From the NCBI RefSeq assembly GCF_014203535.1, contig NZ_JACHJI010000012.1, positions 1 through 64,000 on the forward strand: a stretch of 64,000 bases of DNA. The letters are read 5' to 3'. This DNA comes from Streptomyces griseomycini (lineage in GTDB: Bacteria; Actinomycetota; Actinomycetes; Streptomycetales; Streptomycetaceae). The notes beneath the pieces are model-generated. The model did no database searches and was not told the DNA's origin. It worked only from the letters and a program-made list of their open reading frames with translations. Positions 8,601 to 17,329 of this stretch are shown here, in pieces (the stretch's first letter is position 1; each line of letters begins with the position of its first letter). A program made the translations under genes and the position numbers.

Positions 8601-10130
8601 GAGGCGGTTGGTGACGTCCAGGTCGTCCGTGAAGAGGAACCCCTTGGTCCCGTGGAGAGTGGTCCCGGGCTGCGGGTTTCTGTCGAGCAGTCGTCCGTGC
8701 AGCATGGCCGTCTGGATGGTCGTGGAAAGGAGGCTCGTACCAGACAATGGGTCCCCACGCAGTGCGAGGTGGTACTCGCGTCCTTCCGCTTCCATGTCTT
8801 CGTGGCGGGGCTCAATGAGGGTGACGTTCTCCGTAGGCAGTCCCGTCAGTTCAGCCATGAAGCGGTCAGCCTGACGCAGCGTGGCGCTGAGGCCCACGAA
8901 GGTGACCGCTCCGCGACGGGCGTGACGCCAGCGCCGGAGCAGCAGCGCGGTCTGTGCCCCCGTGGAGCCCGAATAAGTGTGGACTTCATCAAGCAGGACG
9001 ACCCGTGGCCCGCTCGCTGCCCAGCCCAGGGTCCGGCTCAGCCGAGTGGATCCCCCGCTGTTGCGGTTGAGCATTTCCGTGGTCGTGAAGAGCAGTTTGG
9101 GCGGCTTCTCCTGTATCGACTCGCGGGTGAGGGCCAGAAGACCGTCAGGTATCTGGCGCGGGCACACAGAACACCGCAGTGTTTCGGAGCCCTTCGCCCG
9201 GTCAGCGTCGCTCCAGAGCATGAGGCCGCCGTCGCCGGTGGGACACGACAGGTACGGGCACACACGGGACTGCCCGTGAGCTGTCCACTCATAGATTCCT
9301 TGGACGACGGAGCCCGCCTTCGGAGGCGTGCGGCCGTAGAGTACGCCGATACGCGGGCTGGGCAGACTGCGTCGCCTGAGCTCGAGGGCATTCTTGATGG
9401 CATCGCGCAACTGATCGCGCAGAAGCTCGATCCGAGGGTAGAGAGCCAGCGTGTGAACGCCGTCATGCCTGTCGTTGGCCATCGCTGCGAAGGCCGGGAG
9501 GTAGAACGCGAGCGTCTTACCGCTACCGGTACCGGCGCCGACGACGACGCCGCGGGAATCGCCATGAGTAAGGGAACCGGTGACCGTCTTGGTGGCGTCG
9601 ACCTGGAATCGGGAGAGTTCGTAGGAACCGATCAGCGCGTCCGCGACCTGGGAGTGCGTCTGCGACCAGCCAGGAGTTGCAGACATCTCGGCAATCGCCG
9701 CGGCGGCAGTGATGTCACGCTTCGGGTAGTGGCGTGGGGAGACGTGCAGCCGGTAGTCGGCCACCAGCGGCTTTCCCTGCTCCCACCAGTCCGCCGGCAG
9801 TTGCTTGCCAGGCCAAGGGGCAAAGATCTGGCGCAGGGAGGCAGTCAGCCGAACGCCCTCTGCGAACCTGGTCCGGTAAGGTCCGGATCCGCCAGCGCCC
9901 AAGGGGAAGAGGAGTTGTTGGCTCACCAACGCGTCCCTGAGCTGATCGGCCCCGGCGAACAGCGATGCCGCGTCTTCGCTCTTGCCGATCACTGACCAGA
10001 GGACATCGTCCACTTCCCCTTCGGAGAGGGTGCCATCCGTGATCCCCCAGGAGAGCAGAGGGAGCTCTCGGTCCTCCAGGGCGTTGAGAGCCGCGCCCAG
10101 GACAGTGCGGCGCAATGTTGTTGATGCCAC
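5637..10130 (-). CDS. dpdJ: DpdJ, large DEAD/DEAH-box helicase
   Basis: This 1497-residue superfamily 2 helicase has Walker A GTGSGKT near residue 200, motif II DEVH (LLDEVHTYSGSTGAQ) near 381 and motif VI QRRGRAGRERG near 630. A cysteine group between motifs I and II (CPYLSC ... CSVC, about residues 285-320) could hold zinc. The ~800-residue C-terminal part has no motif I recognise. It is the largest gene in the window. It starts 6 bases after dpdI and ends with a 4-base overlap into dpdK. Its likely role is ATP-driven translocation on unmodified DNA during restriction; that is inferred from the family. Confidence 0.88.
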   Translation of the reverse strand: MASTTLRRTVLGAALNALEDRELPLLSWGITDGTLSEGEVDDVLWSVIGKSEDAASLFAGADQLRDALVSQQLLFPLGAGGSGPYRTRFAEGVRLTASLRQIFAPWPGKQLPADWWEQGKPLVADYRLHVSPRHYPKRDITAAAAIAEMSATPGWSQTHSQVADALIGSYELSRFQVDATKTVTGSLTHGDSRGVVVGAGTGSGKTLAFYLPAFAAMANDRHDGVHTLALYPRIELLRDQLRDAIKNALELRRRSLPSPRIGVLYGRTPPKAGSVVQGIYEWTAHGQSRVCPYLSCPTGDGGLMLWSDADRAKGSETLRCSVCPRQIPDGLLALTRESIQEKPPKLLFTTTEMLNRNSGGSTRLSRTLGWAASGPRVVLLDEVHTYSGSTGAQTALLLRRWRHARRGAVTFVGLSATLRQADRFMAELTGLPTENVTLIEPRHEDMEAEGREYHLALRGDPLSGTSLLSTTIQTAMLHGRLLDRNPQPGTTLHGTKGFLFTDDLDVTNRLYDDLRDAEGGQYGKNRRKRGAPVLAALRSSEIELGDSDARFLAGQSWVLPEHIGHNLSGDCSERPLRIGRTSSQDAGVDADADLIIATASLEVGFNDPNVGLVVQHKAPRDPASFLQRRGRAGRERGTRPLTIVALSDFGRDRLAYQGYESLFAPEVTPRTLPVGNRHIIKIQGAQAFVDWLSVRLRHRGLMVNTRLLLAGNTESDFAGPQAPDARRAIIHDLEQLLDGDQTVQHSLTAHLRGALGLGTDDDEVQALLWEQPRSLMLGVAPTLLRRLCAGASPIHKDPGAEPRAFLPEFVTTSLFAPLNLPEVSFALPFETSDNDEDRLPVGRALREAVPGRVSRRFGYRDDRHRTWLEVPTDVGEHVIDLSHVLEFEEPQGRWETGREDVPKVAVTRPRRIKLAQPDLEIGTSSQGFPLWATQFVDNPAGPPIPADVPKVPEWRGRVLSVGFATHAASNPTEIRRMTYGARAEVLKGKPAKRHKVAVSYVHQGERAAMGFASSVDAVRIQVKPLDLSLPRVVAHLNSPQWRSKAFTHTVMEDQRLAEETSSFQRGWLSLVYLASFAIQGLDGKEPEAIHASLSHGAWRNSITDVIPLLYRQDPSASATSGGTPADRVISDLQELSQNPDVVAVLDDAGSLLFAENLHEHTAGLARRAYLDTLASAVLEAVTRACPDAQDQDLTLDVIPGTDSVPDQIWISETSEGGLGVLESLAETYGSDPARFWSLVGTALRPNSFEQTDSRLARLLRHVVEAEPDGDLAQAMHEMRIASSAEESQEALEHLLAAWTELDGAPRHSDVASLATRLLRRGSDTLTDATALELVNAWDRLEEATGIEVDSRVIAYAVGAGKIRLPRPTSPDQAFSILWPRGEQARNYHLDSYQPYRPVDNPQVLDRLLAATVHTEAWPRLDATSPDWRSAYTELLSSHPAAEVVVPLDRPELLREVMLAVPVLRVDRGALKLYGEVTQVRRDSREVVVKVDIKEAEQ

Positions 10131-10136
10131 GGTCCG

Positions 10137-10820
10137 TCAGTCCGCCTTTCGCGTGACGGTGAACCAGATGTCCTGGTCGTACTTTCGCAGGAGGGCGATG
10201 TCGGCGTCTGAGAGTTCGCGGAGGGTCACTCCGCCGGCCTCAAGTCGGTGGATGAGTTCCAGAAGGTCCTCAGGGGCGTCGTCCGGAGCACTCTCCAGGA
10301 TCTTGAGTAGAGCGTCACGGCTGCTGCAGAACGTGACGATGCTCGCGCTGTCGACCTTGGGTCGGCTGGCGTTCGCCTTCATCGACTCGTAGAGCTGTGT
10401 TGCTTCCAGACGCTCGTCGGGGCCAAGCGCCACGAATTGAGCTGGAGCGACTTCCTGGATCCGTGCGCTGGCCCACTCCTTCCAACTTTGCTTGATCGAG
10501 GTGCTCAGCTCATTAGTAAAAGCCTCCAGGGCGCGCTTGGCGTCGAGGAAGGCCCGGTCACTGGGCAGGCCGCCCCTCGACTTTGACTCGAGCTTCGATC
10601 TCGCGGCATCGAATCCGGAGGTGTCCAAAGTCACGCCGGTCCGGTTGGCCAGAAGAATGGCAGTCTGCTGCTGGACCTTGGCGCCCTGCAAGGCGGTGCG
10701 TACCTCATCGATACGTCGCAGTACCCGTTCTTGATCAGCCCTCTCCTTCTGTCCCTCGGAGATGCTGCGAGCGATGTTCTGCAGTTCCTCTGCCTTTGCC
10801 AGAACGGTTGCGCTGCTCAC
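10137..10820 (-). CDS. dpdI: DpdI, small coiled-coil accessory protein
   Basis: A 227-residue protein, mostly helical, with coiled-coil-like charged stretches at residues 5-50 and 90-125. No catalytic motif is visible. It was identified by position between dpdH and dpdJ and by size. The start codon overlaps the dpdH stop (ATGA). dpdI is one of the genes reported as needed for the restriction-like phenotype in Salmonella. It probably acts as a partner of the large ATPases. Confidence 0.75.
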   Translation of the reverse strand: MSSATVLAKAEELQNIARSISEGQKERADQERVLRRIDEVRTALQGAKVQQQTAILLANRTGVTLDTSGFDAARSKLESKSRGGLPSDRAFLDAKRALEAFTNELSTSIKQSWKEWASARIQEVAPAQFVALGPDERLEATQLYESMKANASRPKVDSASIVTFCSSRDALLKILESAPDDAPEDLLELIHRLEAGGVTLRELSDADIALLRKYDQDIWFTVTRKAD

Positions 10821-13800
10821 TTGCCCTCCTCTTCGGTGCGGGCCTCAGTCGTGGCCTGCTTCCACTCTTTGAGTAGACCTGCCAGTTGGTCTGCGGCGTT
10901 ACTGACTGTGTTCTGAGTCTGCATCCGGCCAGCAGTCAGAGCTGCGTCCAACAGCGAATCGGCGGTCATGAGGTACTCGTGCATCTCTCGAAGGTGTGGA
11001 GATCGAACGGGGGCAGTAACAGCCAGGATGCTGTCCAACGATTCGCCCGGGGTGTCGATGGCGACGCGCGACAGGTCCCGCTCCAATTGCGACAGGCTGC
11101 TCCAGTCCGCGCCTGCTACTGCCGCAGCACGAACCTGGAGTTCCGTTCCCTGCATTCCTGTGATGCCCTCAGCCTTGGCCATCTGCATCGCCGTGGATAC
11201 CTGCTGCACGAGTCGTTCGCCGGCGACGTTCGACTTGGGGAAGCGCTGACGAATCTCAGTGACGAGAGCGGTCAACTCTTCCAACTGGCCCCGCACTACG
11301 ACATCGAGACCTGTACGCCAGGGAAGCGCAGCCTCCCTGGCCCACCTCGGGAGCTCTACGGATGCCAGACCCCACTCTGTCGCAGCCCTCTTCACGAGGG
11401 GGATAGCACGGGCAGCGTCGACCACGTGCACCGCGCCTGTGGCGCCCTGCCCCAGTCCAAGGGAGTTCACCAACGTCTCCACCAGACTGCTCCGGTGCTG
11501 CATATGAGCCTCAAGCCGCTTCATCCACGACTCTGTACGCGACGAAGTGTCCGGTCGTGTCCAGGTCTGGCCCTTGTTGAAGGCTGCCGCATACATCGCA
11601 TCGATCGGCATACCAGGAACGACCTGTCCAGCCATCGCAGCCCCCAGCAGTGACACGCGCAGCCCAGCAACCAGATCCTCGTCGGTGCGCTCGGCGTTCA
11701 CTGCCACCCGGTCCCGCAACGCAGCCCGGTGTTTCTCGGCGGTCGAGGCGAGACGGACCACATCCTGGCCTCGTACTTCGTCGGTCTCCTGAGCGTTGAG
11801 TCTGACCAAGCTCTTGAAGAACTCGCCGTTCGACGGATTCCGCTTCAGGACAACCACCGCTGTCTTGCTCAGCGCTTCGGCGCTGGCGTCCTCGATCGAC
11901 ACGGTGTTGGCCTTGGTGGTCCACCCAGCCTTCTCGATGTCCGTGCCGCCGATGGGCCTGATAGGAGGCATCAACCAATCCTCCCGGTACTGAACGGATC
12001 GGGAGACCATGGTGCGGATGGTGGCAGCCACTTCCGTGGTGAGACGAGACCCGCTCGCCGCCCAGTCTTCGATCACTTCGAGTTTGCGCTGAAGCGCTGG
12101 AGATACGGCAGGAGTCACCGCTTGCTTGGCGACGACACTCGTGGAGGTCGGTGCAGCAGTTGGCGATGCGGTAGAACTGGCCAATTCGGCCTTGAGGGTC
12201 TCCACATCCAACGCGGGCAGAGAGAAGGCCTTGCCGATGCCCTCGGGGAGGTTCACCAATTGGGAGGGCGCATCTGCCCAGAACTCCAGGGCCTTGCGCC
12301 GACGAGTGCCGTTCAACGGGTCGCGCGCATCGACCTCCTCGCTGACACTGTTGGGCAGGGCCCGGTCGACCCCCTTGACGGCCTTGAAGTTCTCTCGGAA
12401 GGAAGCGCTGGGGAACTCGCCCTTTTCGATGGCTTCGCGTGCGTCGGTCAGGATGGGGATGATTCCGTTACCGAGCACGTTCCGCGGCACGAAGGCGTAT
12501 GGGTTCTCCTTCGGGGCCAGGCTGTGAACGACGCGGTTCAGAGCCGGCCGGTTGAAGGGATACAGGCCGAATCCGTCCGCGGCGGTGCCGAACGACTCGT
12601 GACACACGGTTCTCACCGGACAGTCGTCACACTTGTTGGGTACCGATCCGCTGGGTGCATTCTCAAGCGCGGTACGCCCCACTCGGGCAGCGTTGAGGTA
12701 CCTGGCGACGAACGATGCGATCTCTTCCGTTCCTGTCTCGCCTTCTCCGAGGACGATGTCCAGGTTGTAGACGAATCCCCCCGTCGAACTACTGATCCTC
12801 GTGGCTGCGGTCTCGGGAAGGTCGTGGAAATAACCACTGGTGATCGCCATGAGCGTCCGCATAGGCGCCAGAGCGACTCGACCCTCGCGCTGAGACGTCT
12901 CGGTAATGGCGTCCAGGAGGTCGCGCTGAACCCCCTGGATCAGGGCGAAGTCCTCCACCAGGAGGATGATCTCCTTGCCCTGGCGGGCGTAGATGGCTCG
13001 CACCTTCTGCATTGCTCCAAGGAGACGACCGCCTCCGAGCGCAGAAAGGTCCCGTACAGCCTTGTCCCAGTGCTCATTGAGCAACTCCACGGTCAGTCCC
13101 TGAAGTTCAGGCCTGGACATGAGGATGCCGAAGATCTGCCGTGTGGGAGCAGCCATGTCGCCGGTGATGGCGTCCGCGCTGAGCGGAAGGTCGTCGAGGG
13201 AAAAGCGAGGAGGACGCTCCTTGCCGGACTCCCGGTCGTTCAAAAAGTGTTGGGCGAACTGAGGAATGAACTTTCCGGGCTCCAGCATCTGCTCCTGCAG
13301 AAGCGGGTCCTGGAGAAGCAGCGAGATGCCTCGCGGCCCGACGAGTTGGCGCTTCTTGCCAGTCACCGAGTCTCTGCTGAGATCCGCCAAGGCGACGCTC
13401 AACTGGGTGATGAGCCGACGCGCCAGTGAAGTCACGTCGAAGGTGCCGGTGACCTGGCGGATGTCCTTGCGGATCTGATCGATCTCGTCGTCCTCAACGC
13501 CGTCGAGGAGCGATTCGATGACGTGCCGCAGGCTGGTCTTGGACTTCTCCAGGTAGATGATCTTGCGGCTGTCGGACGACTTGATGTTTTCCCTGATCCA
13601 GCGCACCAGGTGTGACTTGCCTGAGCCGGACTCGCCGACCACTGGGAGCAGCAACGTTCCGGTGTTCGTTCGCCGGTTCAGGAAGTCGTCCAGAACATCC
13701 TGCTCTGTGACACTCTCGCCCGTGTTGCTGAAAGACCGGCCGTCGATCCGGGATCGCTGGATACTCAGCGGAGTGTGAGTCGAGAGAAACACGGCGGGCG

Positions 13801-13879
13801 AGGCGACAACAGCCTCCGTCTGGATCGTGGAGATCACATTCTCCACGTCCCAGCACACGAATCGCTTGAATTCAGACAT
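10817..13879 (-). CDS. dpdH: DpdH, large P-loop ATPase
   Basis: A 1020-residue protein with Walker A GESGSGKSHLVRW near residue 83 and a Walker B-like ILLVEDFAL near 305, typical of AAA/STAND-type ATPases. A four-cysteine cluster CDDCPVRTVCHESFG near 418 may bind zinc. The C-terminal half is helical. The N-terminus overlaps dpdG by 8 bases, so the two are likely translated together. DpdG-DpdH probably form a complex. The role in the Dpd system is not established; an NTP-driven sensor or motor is the likely reading. Confidence 0.82.
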   Translation of the reverse strand: MSEFKRFVCWDVENVISTIQTEAVVASPAVFLSTHTPLSIQRSRIDGRSFSNTGESVTEQDVLDDFLNRRTNTGTLLLPVVGESGSGKSHLVRWIRENIKSSDSRKIIYLEKSKTSLRHVIESLLDGVEDDEIDQIRKDIRQVTGTFDVTSLARRLITQLSVALADLSRDSVTGKKRQLVGPRGISLLLQDPLLQEQMLEPGKFIPQFAQHFLNDRESGKERPPRFSLDDLPLSADAITGDMAAPTRQIFGILMSRPELQGLTVELLNEHWDKAVRDLSALGGGRLLGAMQKVRAIYARQGKEIILLVEDFALIQGVQRDLLDAITETSQREGRVALAPMRTLMAITSGYFHDLPETAATRISSSTGGFVYNLDIVLGEGETGTEEIASFVARYLNAARVGRTALENAPSGSVPNKCDDCPVRTVCHESFGTAADGFGLYPFNRPALNRVVHSLAPKENPYAFVPRNVLGNGIIPILTDAREAIEKGEFPSASFRENFKAVKGVDRALPNSVSEEVDARDPLNGTRRRKALEFWADAPSQLVNLPEGIGKAFSLPALDVETLKAELASSTASPTAAPTSTSVVAKQAVTPAVSPALQRKLEVIEDWAASGSRLTTEVAATIRTMVSRSVQYREDWLMPPIRPIGGTDIEKAGWTTKANTVSIEDASAEALSKTAVVVLKRNPSNGEFFKSLVRLNAQETDEVRGQDVVRLASTAEKHRAALRDRVAVNAERTDEDLVAGLRVSLLGAAMAGQVVPGMPIDAMYAAAFNKGQTWTRPDTSSRTESWMKRLEAHMQHRSSLVETLVNSLGLGQGATGAVHVVDAARAIPLVKRAATEWGLASVELPRWAREAALPWRTGLDVVVRGQLEELTALVTEIRQRFPKSNVAGERLVQQVSTAMQMAKAEGITGMQGTELQVRAAAVAGADWSSLSQLERDLSRVAIDTPGESLDSILAVTAPVRSPHLREMHEYLMTADSLLDAALTAGRMQTQNTVSNAADQLAGLLKEWKQATTEARTEEEGK

Positions 13880-14738
13880 TGTCGGCCTCCCGCCGCGTGA
13901 TGGAGGAGCAGAGACGCACGGCCAGTCGCTCGGGGTCCTGCAACTTGATCGGCTGCTTGGCGTCCGAGTCGCTGCTCATCACGAGCCACTTCTCGTGTTC
14001 GCCTCGCATCAGAGCGAAGGAGAGTGAGGTGCCGACGGTTCGCTCGTCCGGAAGTCCGTAGCCCAGATTTTCCGAGATCACACCGCCAGGAACGACGGGA
14101 AGGTGCTCGCGCAGGAGGCGTAGAACGTCGAGCGCGTCCGAAGGCGCTCCCGACGGCAGGTGCTCTTCCAACACCTGCTGAACGGCGCGAGTGCAATCCG
14201 GAACGAAGCGCTGGGCCGTGTGCGGAGCAGGGGCGCCCAGGCCGAGAGCCGTAGCCCAAGCCGTGAAGGGCGACCACCGGGTGTCGTTCACAAAAACGAG
14301 CTCTCCGTCCGGCGCGTCCTTCTGGTGCCGATTGTCCACAGTTGCCCAGTTGAAAGATTCGGAGAACGGATCCCTGGTCAGGCTCCAGGCGAGGGCGCGG
14401 CGCAAGTCGTCGGCGGTTTCGGCCGGCTCGTGCCCGCGAAGGCCCAGTACCGCTGACCGCATCGCACGCTGGAAGGCTGCGTAGTCGTCGGAGCGTGCCC
14501 CCGCCAGGTCACCTGTCAGCGTCCATGCCGACCCACCGCCGGTCTCCTCGGCAAGTCCCAGAGATCGAAGCGCGGAGAGGGCGTAGTGAGCGGTGGTGAG
14601 CTTCTTCGATTCGGGGATATGAGGTTCGAGAAAGATTCGTACTGTCTCATATGGGACCGGCTCGGATCGTGAGGCCAGGAAACGTACGACAACCCAGATT
14701 TCGCCCGGATACGGCACGGGTGTGTTGAGCAATGCCAT
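13872..14738 (-). CDS. dpdG: DpdG, accessory protein with winged-helix-like N-terminus
   Basis: A 288-residue protein. Residues 1-75 read like a winged-helix domain, with ALSALRSLGLAEETGGG as the recognition helix and wing. The remainder is unassigned. It was identified by its place between dpdF and dpdH and by its length. The start shares one base with the dpdF stop (TAATG-type coupling) and the end overlaps dpdH. dpdG is required for the restriction phenotype in Salmonella. DNA or subunit binding is plausible. Confidence 0.75.
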   Translation of the reverse strand: MALLNTPVPYPGEIWVVVRFLASRSEPVPYETVRIFLEPHIPESKKLTTAHYALSALRSLGLAEETGGGSAWTLTGDLAGARSDDYAAFQRAMRSAVLGLRGHEPAETADDLRRALAWSLTRDPFSESFNWATVDNRHQKDAPDGELVFVNDTRWSPFTAWATALGLGAPAPHTAQRFVPDCTRAVQQVLEEHLPSGAPSDALDVLRLLREHLPVVPGGVISENLGYGLPDERTVGTSLSFALMRGEHEKWLVMSSDSDAKQPIKLQDPERLAVRLCSSITRREADNV

Positions 14739-17329
14739 TACCTGAACTCACTTCTTGCTTGCTGGATCTTCAACGATGGGTGGGTGGTCCTGAAGGGCAC
14801 TCCAGGACGAGTGGGGTCCTCGACCTGCTGAGGAATCAGGAGGTACAGAGGCTCCCCGTCCTCAAGACGGTCCAAGAGGTCGTCTTCGAGTCGCGTCACT
14901 GTGTCGTCGGCGACCCACACGACCGTGGCCGTGGTACCGCTTCGGAGCAGGCTGCCGTCCTGGTCGACGATCACCGGACGACCCGACGCTTGTTCCTGTA
15001 CCTGGCGGGCCAGCCCGTGTACTCCAGGGCCGGCGAAGTGGGTCGCCCCTGACCGGGCCAGCTTCACGAGGACAGGAAGCAACTGTTCCTTGCGCTCTGA
15101 AGCGTCATCCCAGTAGATGCTGAAGTGCGAGGTTTGCGGGTGCAGGTGAGCGAGAGGGCTCTGACTCTCCGGCCACTCGATGAGCGCGGGATCCGGCGCC
15201 AGCGGCCTGCGGTAATAAGACGTCGCCCCGCCAGGAGGCAAGCCTTGACGCCTGCAAGCAGGGCAACCCCGGCAGGCCGCCATTGTGTAGTGACGTCCCC
15301 CGCGTGAGCCCCGGACTGAGTAGTACTCAGCCAGCGTCTTCGCGATGCACTGCTTCGTCTGCAAGATGTCCAGCATCTTGAGCAAGGAACTCTTCTGAGC
15401 ATCCTTGATGCTGGAACGAATCCCCTTGTAGGCGGCGCGGAACTGTTCTGGCTCGTTGGTCCGGTCGTCCACCAACTCGACCTCAATGCGATCCCGGGCT
15501 GTCTCGTAGAACGCCGTCAAGCGCGCCTGCCAGTCGGCAGAGTCTTCCTGAGGATCGCGGACGGGGTGGGTGGGCGGAAACGTCCTGACAAGGCCAAGGC
15601 GGTCCATCAAATTCAGCAGCCGTACGTTCCAGTCCCTGTGGGTGGCGTAGCCCACGGACATCCGCGGCGGCCGTACCGTCAAGTCGAGCAGATACCGGTC
15701 TCCGCGGAGGTGATGCCCATGACGGAACATCGCCTGCCAGCGCTCCCAGGCCTTCTCCGGCATGAGAATCTTCTGCTCGTTCAGCGACTGCGCAGTCTGT
15801 CGGTCACCGGGCCCCGAGGCGAGGTAGGCAAGCGAGGGACTTCCGTCGCGACCGCCGCGTCCCACCTCCTGGTAGTAGCGGTCCACGGTCTCGGGGACGC
15901 AAGCATGCACGACGCTTCGGACATCGTCGAGGTCAACCCCGAGGCCGAAGGCCGACGTGCCGATGACCACGTCGTACTCGGTCGACACGGCACCGTTGCT
16001 CGTCCGTCCGGACCAGCCCTCAAGGGCGTGACGACGTGCGGCCCCCTTGACGTTCCCGTGCACCACGGTGACCCGTCGCATGCCCGCCGAACGCAGTGTC
16101 TTGGCCCACTCGTCGGCGTGCTCCCTCTGCGAGGTGTACAGCACCATCGGTTTCGGCAGCCGTGCGACAGCCTGGAGGACAGCCATCGTCCGTTCCTTTT
16201 CGGAACCGAAGGTGTCCAGGAAGTAGGCAGGCTCGCTGCGCAACTCGGACGCCCAGACCATGCTGGTGGCATCGCCTGAGCCGAACAGGGCGCGCAGGGT
16301 CGTCACCTGCTGCTCCGTCAGTGTGGCGCTCATGGCCACCGTCCGGGGCGCCCGATCCGGAGGCGCGACCTCACGCCATGACCGAAGCGGGGCCGCCAGG
16401 CTCTGGAATTCGGACCGGAACTCGTTGCCCCACTGCTCGACGAGGTGCGCCTCGTCAAGGATGACGTAGTTCAGGTGCCCATCCTCGGCAGCGTCACGAA
16501 GCGCCTTGCTGAGCCCGGAGACGACAGCCTCCGGTGAAGCGATGACGAGCGCCTGCAGCCCCGCGGAGATGTTGGAACGCATCTGCTCTTTGTCTGCGTC
16601 GTCCAGTTCACCGACGTACGCGTACCGCCTGTGAAGAGCGTCGGGATCGCGTCGGCTCAGCAACTCGCGGACGCGTCGCTCCATGTCGATGGCCAGGACC
16701 ACGGTGGGTACGACCATCAAAGACACGCCACCACGTCGCCCGGACAGCATGGCACCAGCCAGCGCCACCGGCGTCTTTCCATGGCCGGTGGGCAGGCACA
16801 CCAAGAGCGTCTCGCCCGGCGGCATGAGAACCACCGAACGCGCTGCCTGCCGCTGTCCCTTCGACAGGTAGTGGTCGTATCCGAGGACTTCCGTCCAGAA
16901 CGGGTCGGCCGGAGTTGAGTCCATGGCACGACGCAGTTCCGAGTCCTTGCCGAGGATCGCCTCCCGGACCTGTGCCAGCCCTGCCTCGTCCGCAGCCGGG
17001 TCCCCGTTGCCAGGGGCCCACTCGAGGCCTCGAAGCAGAACCCGTTTTCCGTCGACGACTACGTCGCAGCCCCCCTGGCGCCACTGATCTGCGCTGGGTA
17101 GACCTTCGCGCAGGGGCACCGACAGTCGGCCGCCGCGCCCCAACGCCTGGTGCTGCAGCATCAGTTGACGCGTCAGGGAAACAATGTCCAGGCAGCCGGC
17201 GGCACCGAAGCTCAACCCGACCAAGGCGTCGCCCAGACGGCGAAGTGTTCCCTTTGCCAGGAGGCTCGGCCTTACGTCGGGCCATTCACTCAGCAGCTGC
17301 TGCGCGCTCACCCATGCGTCTTCCGACAT
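14738..17329 (-). CDS. dpdF: DpdF, RecQ-like helicase
   Basis: An 863-residue superfamily 2 helicase with RecQ-type motifs. Walker A LPTGHGKT lies near residue 181, DEAH (ILDEAHLVEQWGNEF) near 293, and motif VI YYQEVGRGGRDG near 493. A C-terminal cysteine set CRGCPACRRQG near 693 matches the zinc-binding area of RecQ-like proteins. The frame shares one base with both neighbouring genes. It probably unwinds or translocates on DNA in the restriction branch of the system. Confidence 0.88.
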   Translation of the reverse strand: MSEDAWVSAQQLLSEWPDVRPSLLAKGTLRRLGDALVGLSFGAAGCLDIVSLTRQLMLQHQALGRGGRLSVPLREGLPSADQWRQGGCDVVVDGKRVLLRGLEWAPGNGDPAADEAGLAQVREAILGKDSELRRAMDSTPADPFWTEVLGYDHYLSKGQRQAARSVVLMPPGETLLVCLPTGHGKTPVALAGAMLSGRRGGVSLMVVPTVVLAIDMERRVRELLSRRDPDALHRRYAYVGELDDADKEQMRSNISAGLQALVIASPEAVVSGLSKALRDAAEDGHLNYVILDEAHLVEQWGNEFRSEFQSLAAPLRSWREVAPPDRAPRTVAMSATLTEQQVTTLRALFGSGDATSMVWASELRSEPAYFLDTFGSEKERTMAVLQAVARLPKPMVLYTSQREHADEWAKTLRSAGMRRVTVVHGNVKGAARRHALEGWSGRTSNGAVSTEYDVVIGTSAFGLGVDLDDVRSVVHACVPETVDRYYQEVGRGGRDGSPSLAYLASGPGDRQTAQSLNEQKILMPEKAWERWQAMFRHGHHLRGDRYLLDLTVRPPRMSVGYATHRDWNVRLLNLMDRLGLVRTFPPTHPVRDPQEDSADWQARLTAFYETARDRIEVELVDDRTNEPEQFRAAYKGIRSSIKDAQKSSLLKMLDILQTKQCIAKTLAEYYSVRGSRGGRHYTMAACRGCPACRRQGLPPGGATSYYRRPLAPDPALIEWPESQSPLAHLHPQTSHFSIYWDDASERKEQLLPVLVKLARSGATHFAGPGVHGLARQVQEQASGRPVIVDQDGSLLRSGTTATVVWVADDTVTRLEDDLLDRLEDGEPLYLLIPQQVEDPTRPGVPFRTTHPSLKIQQARSEFR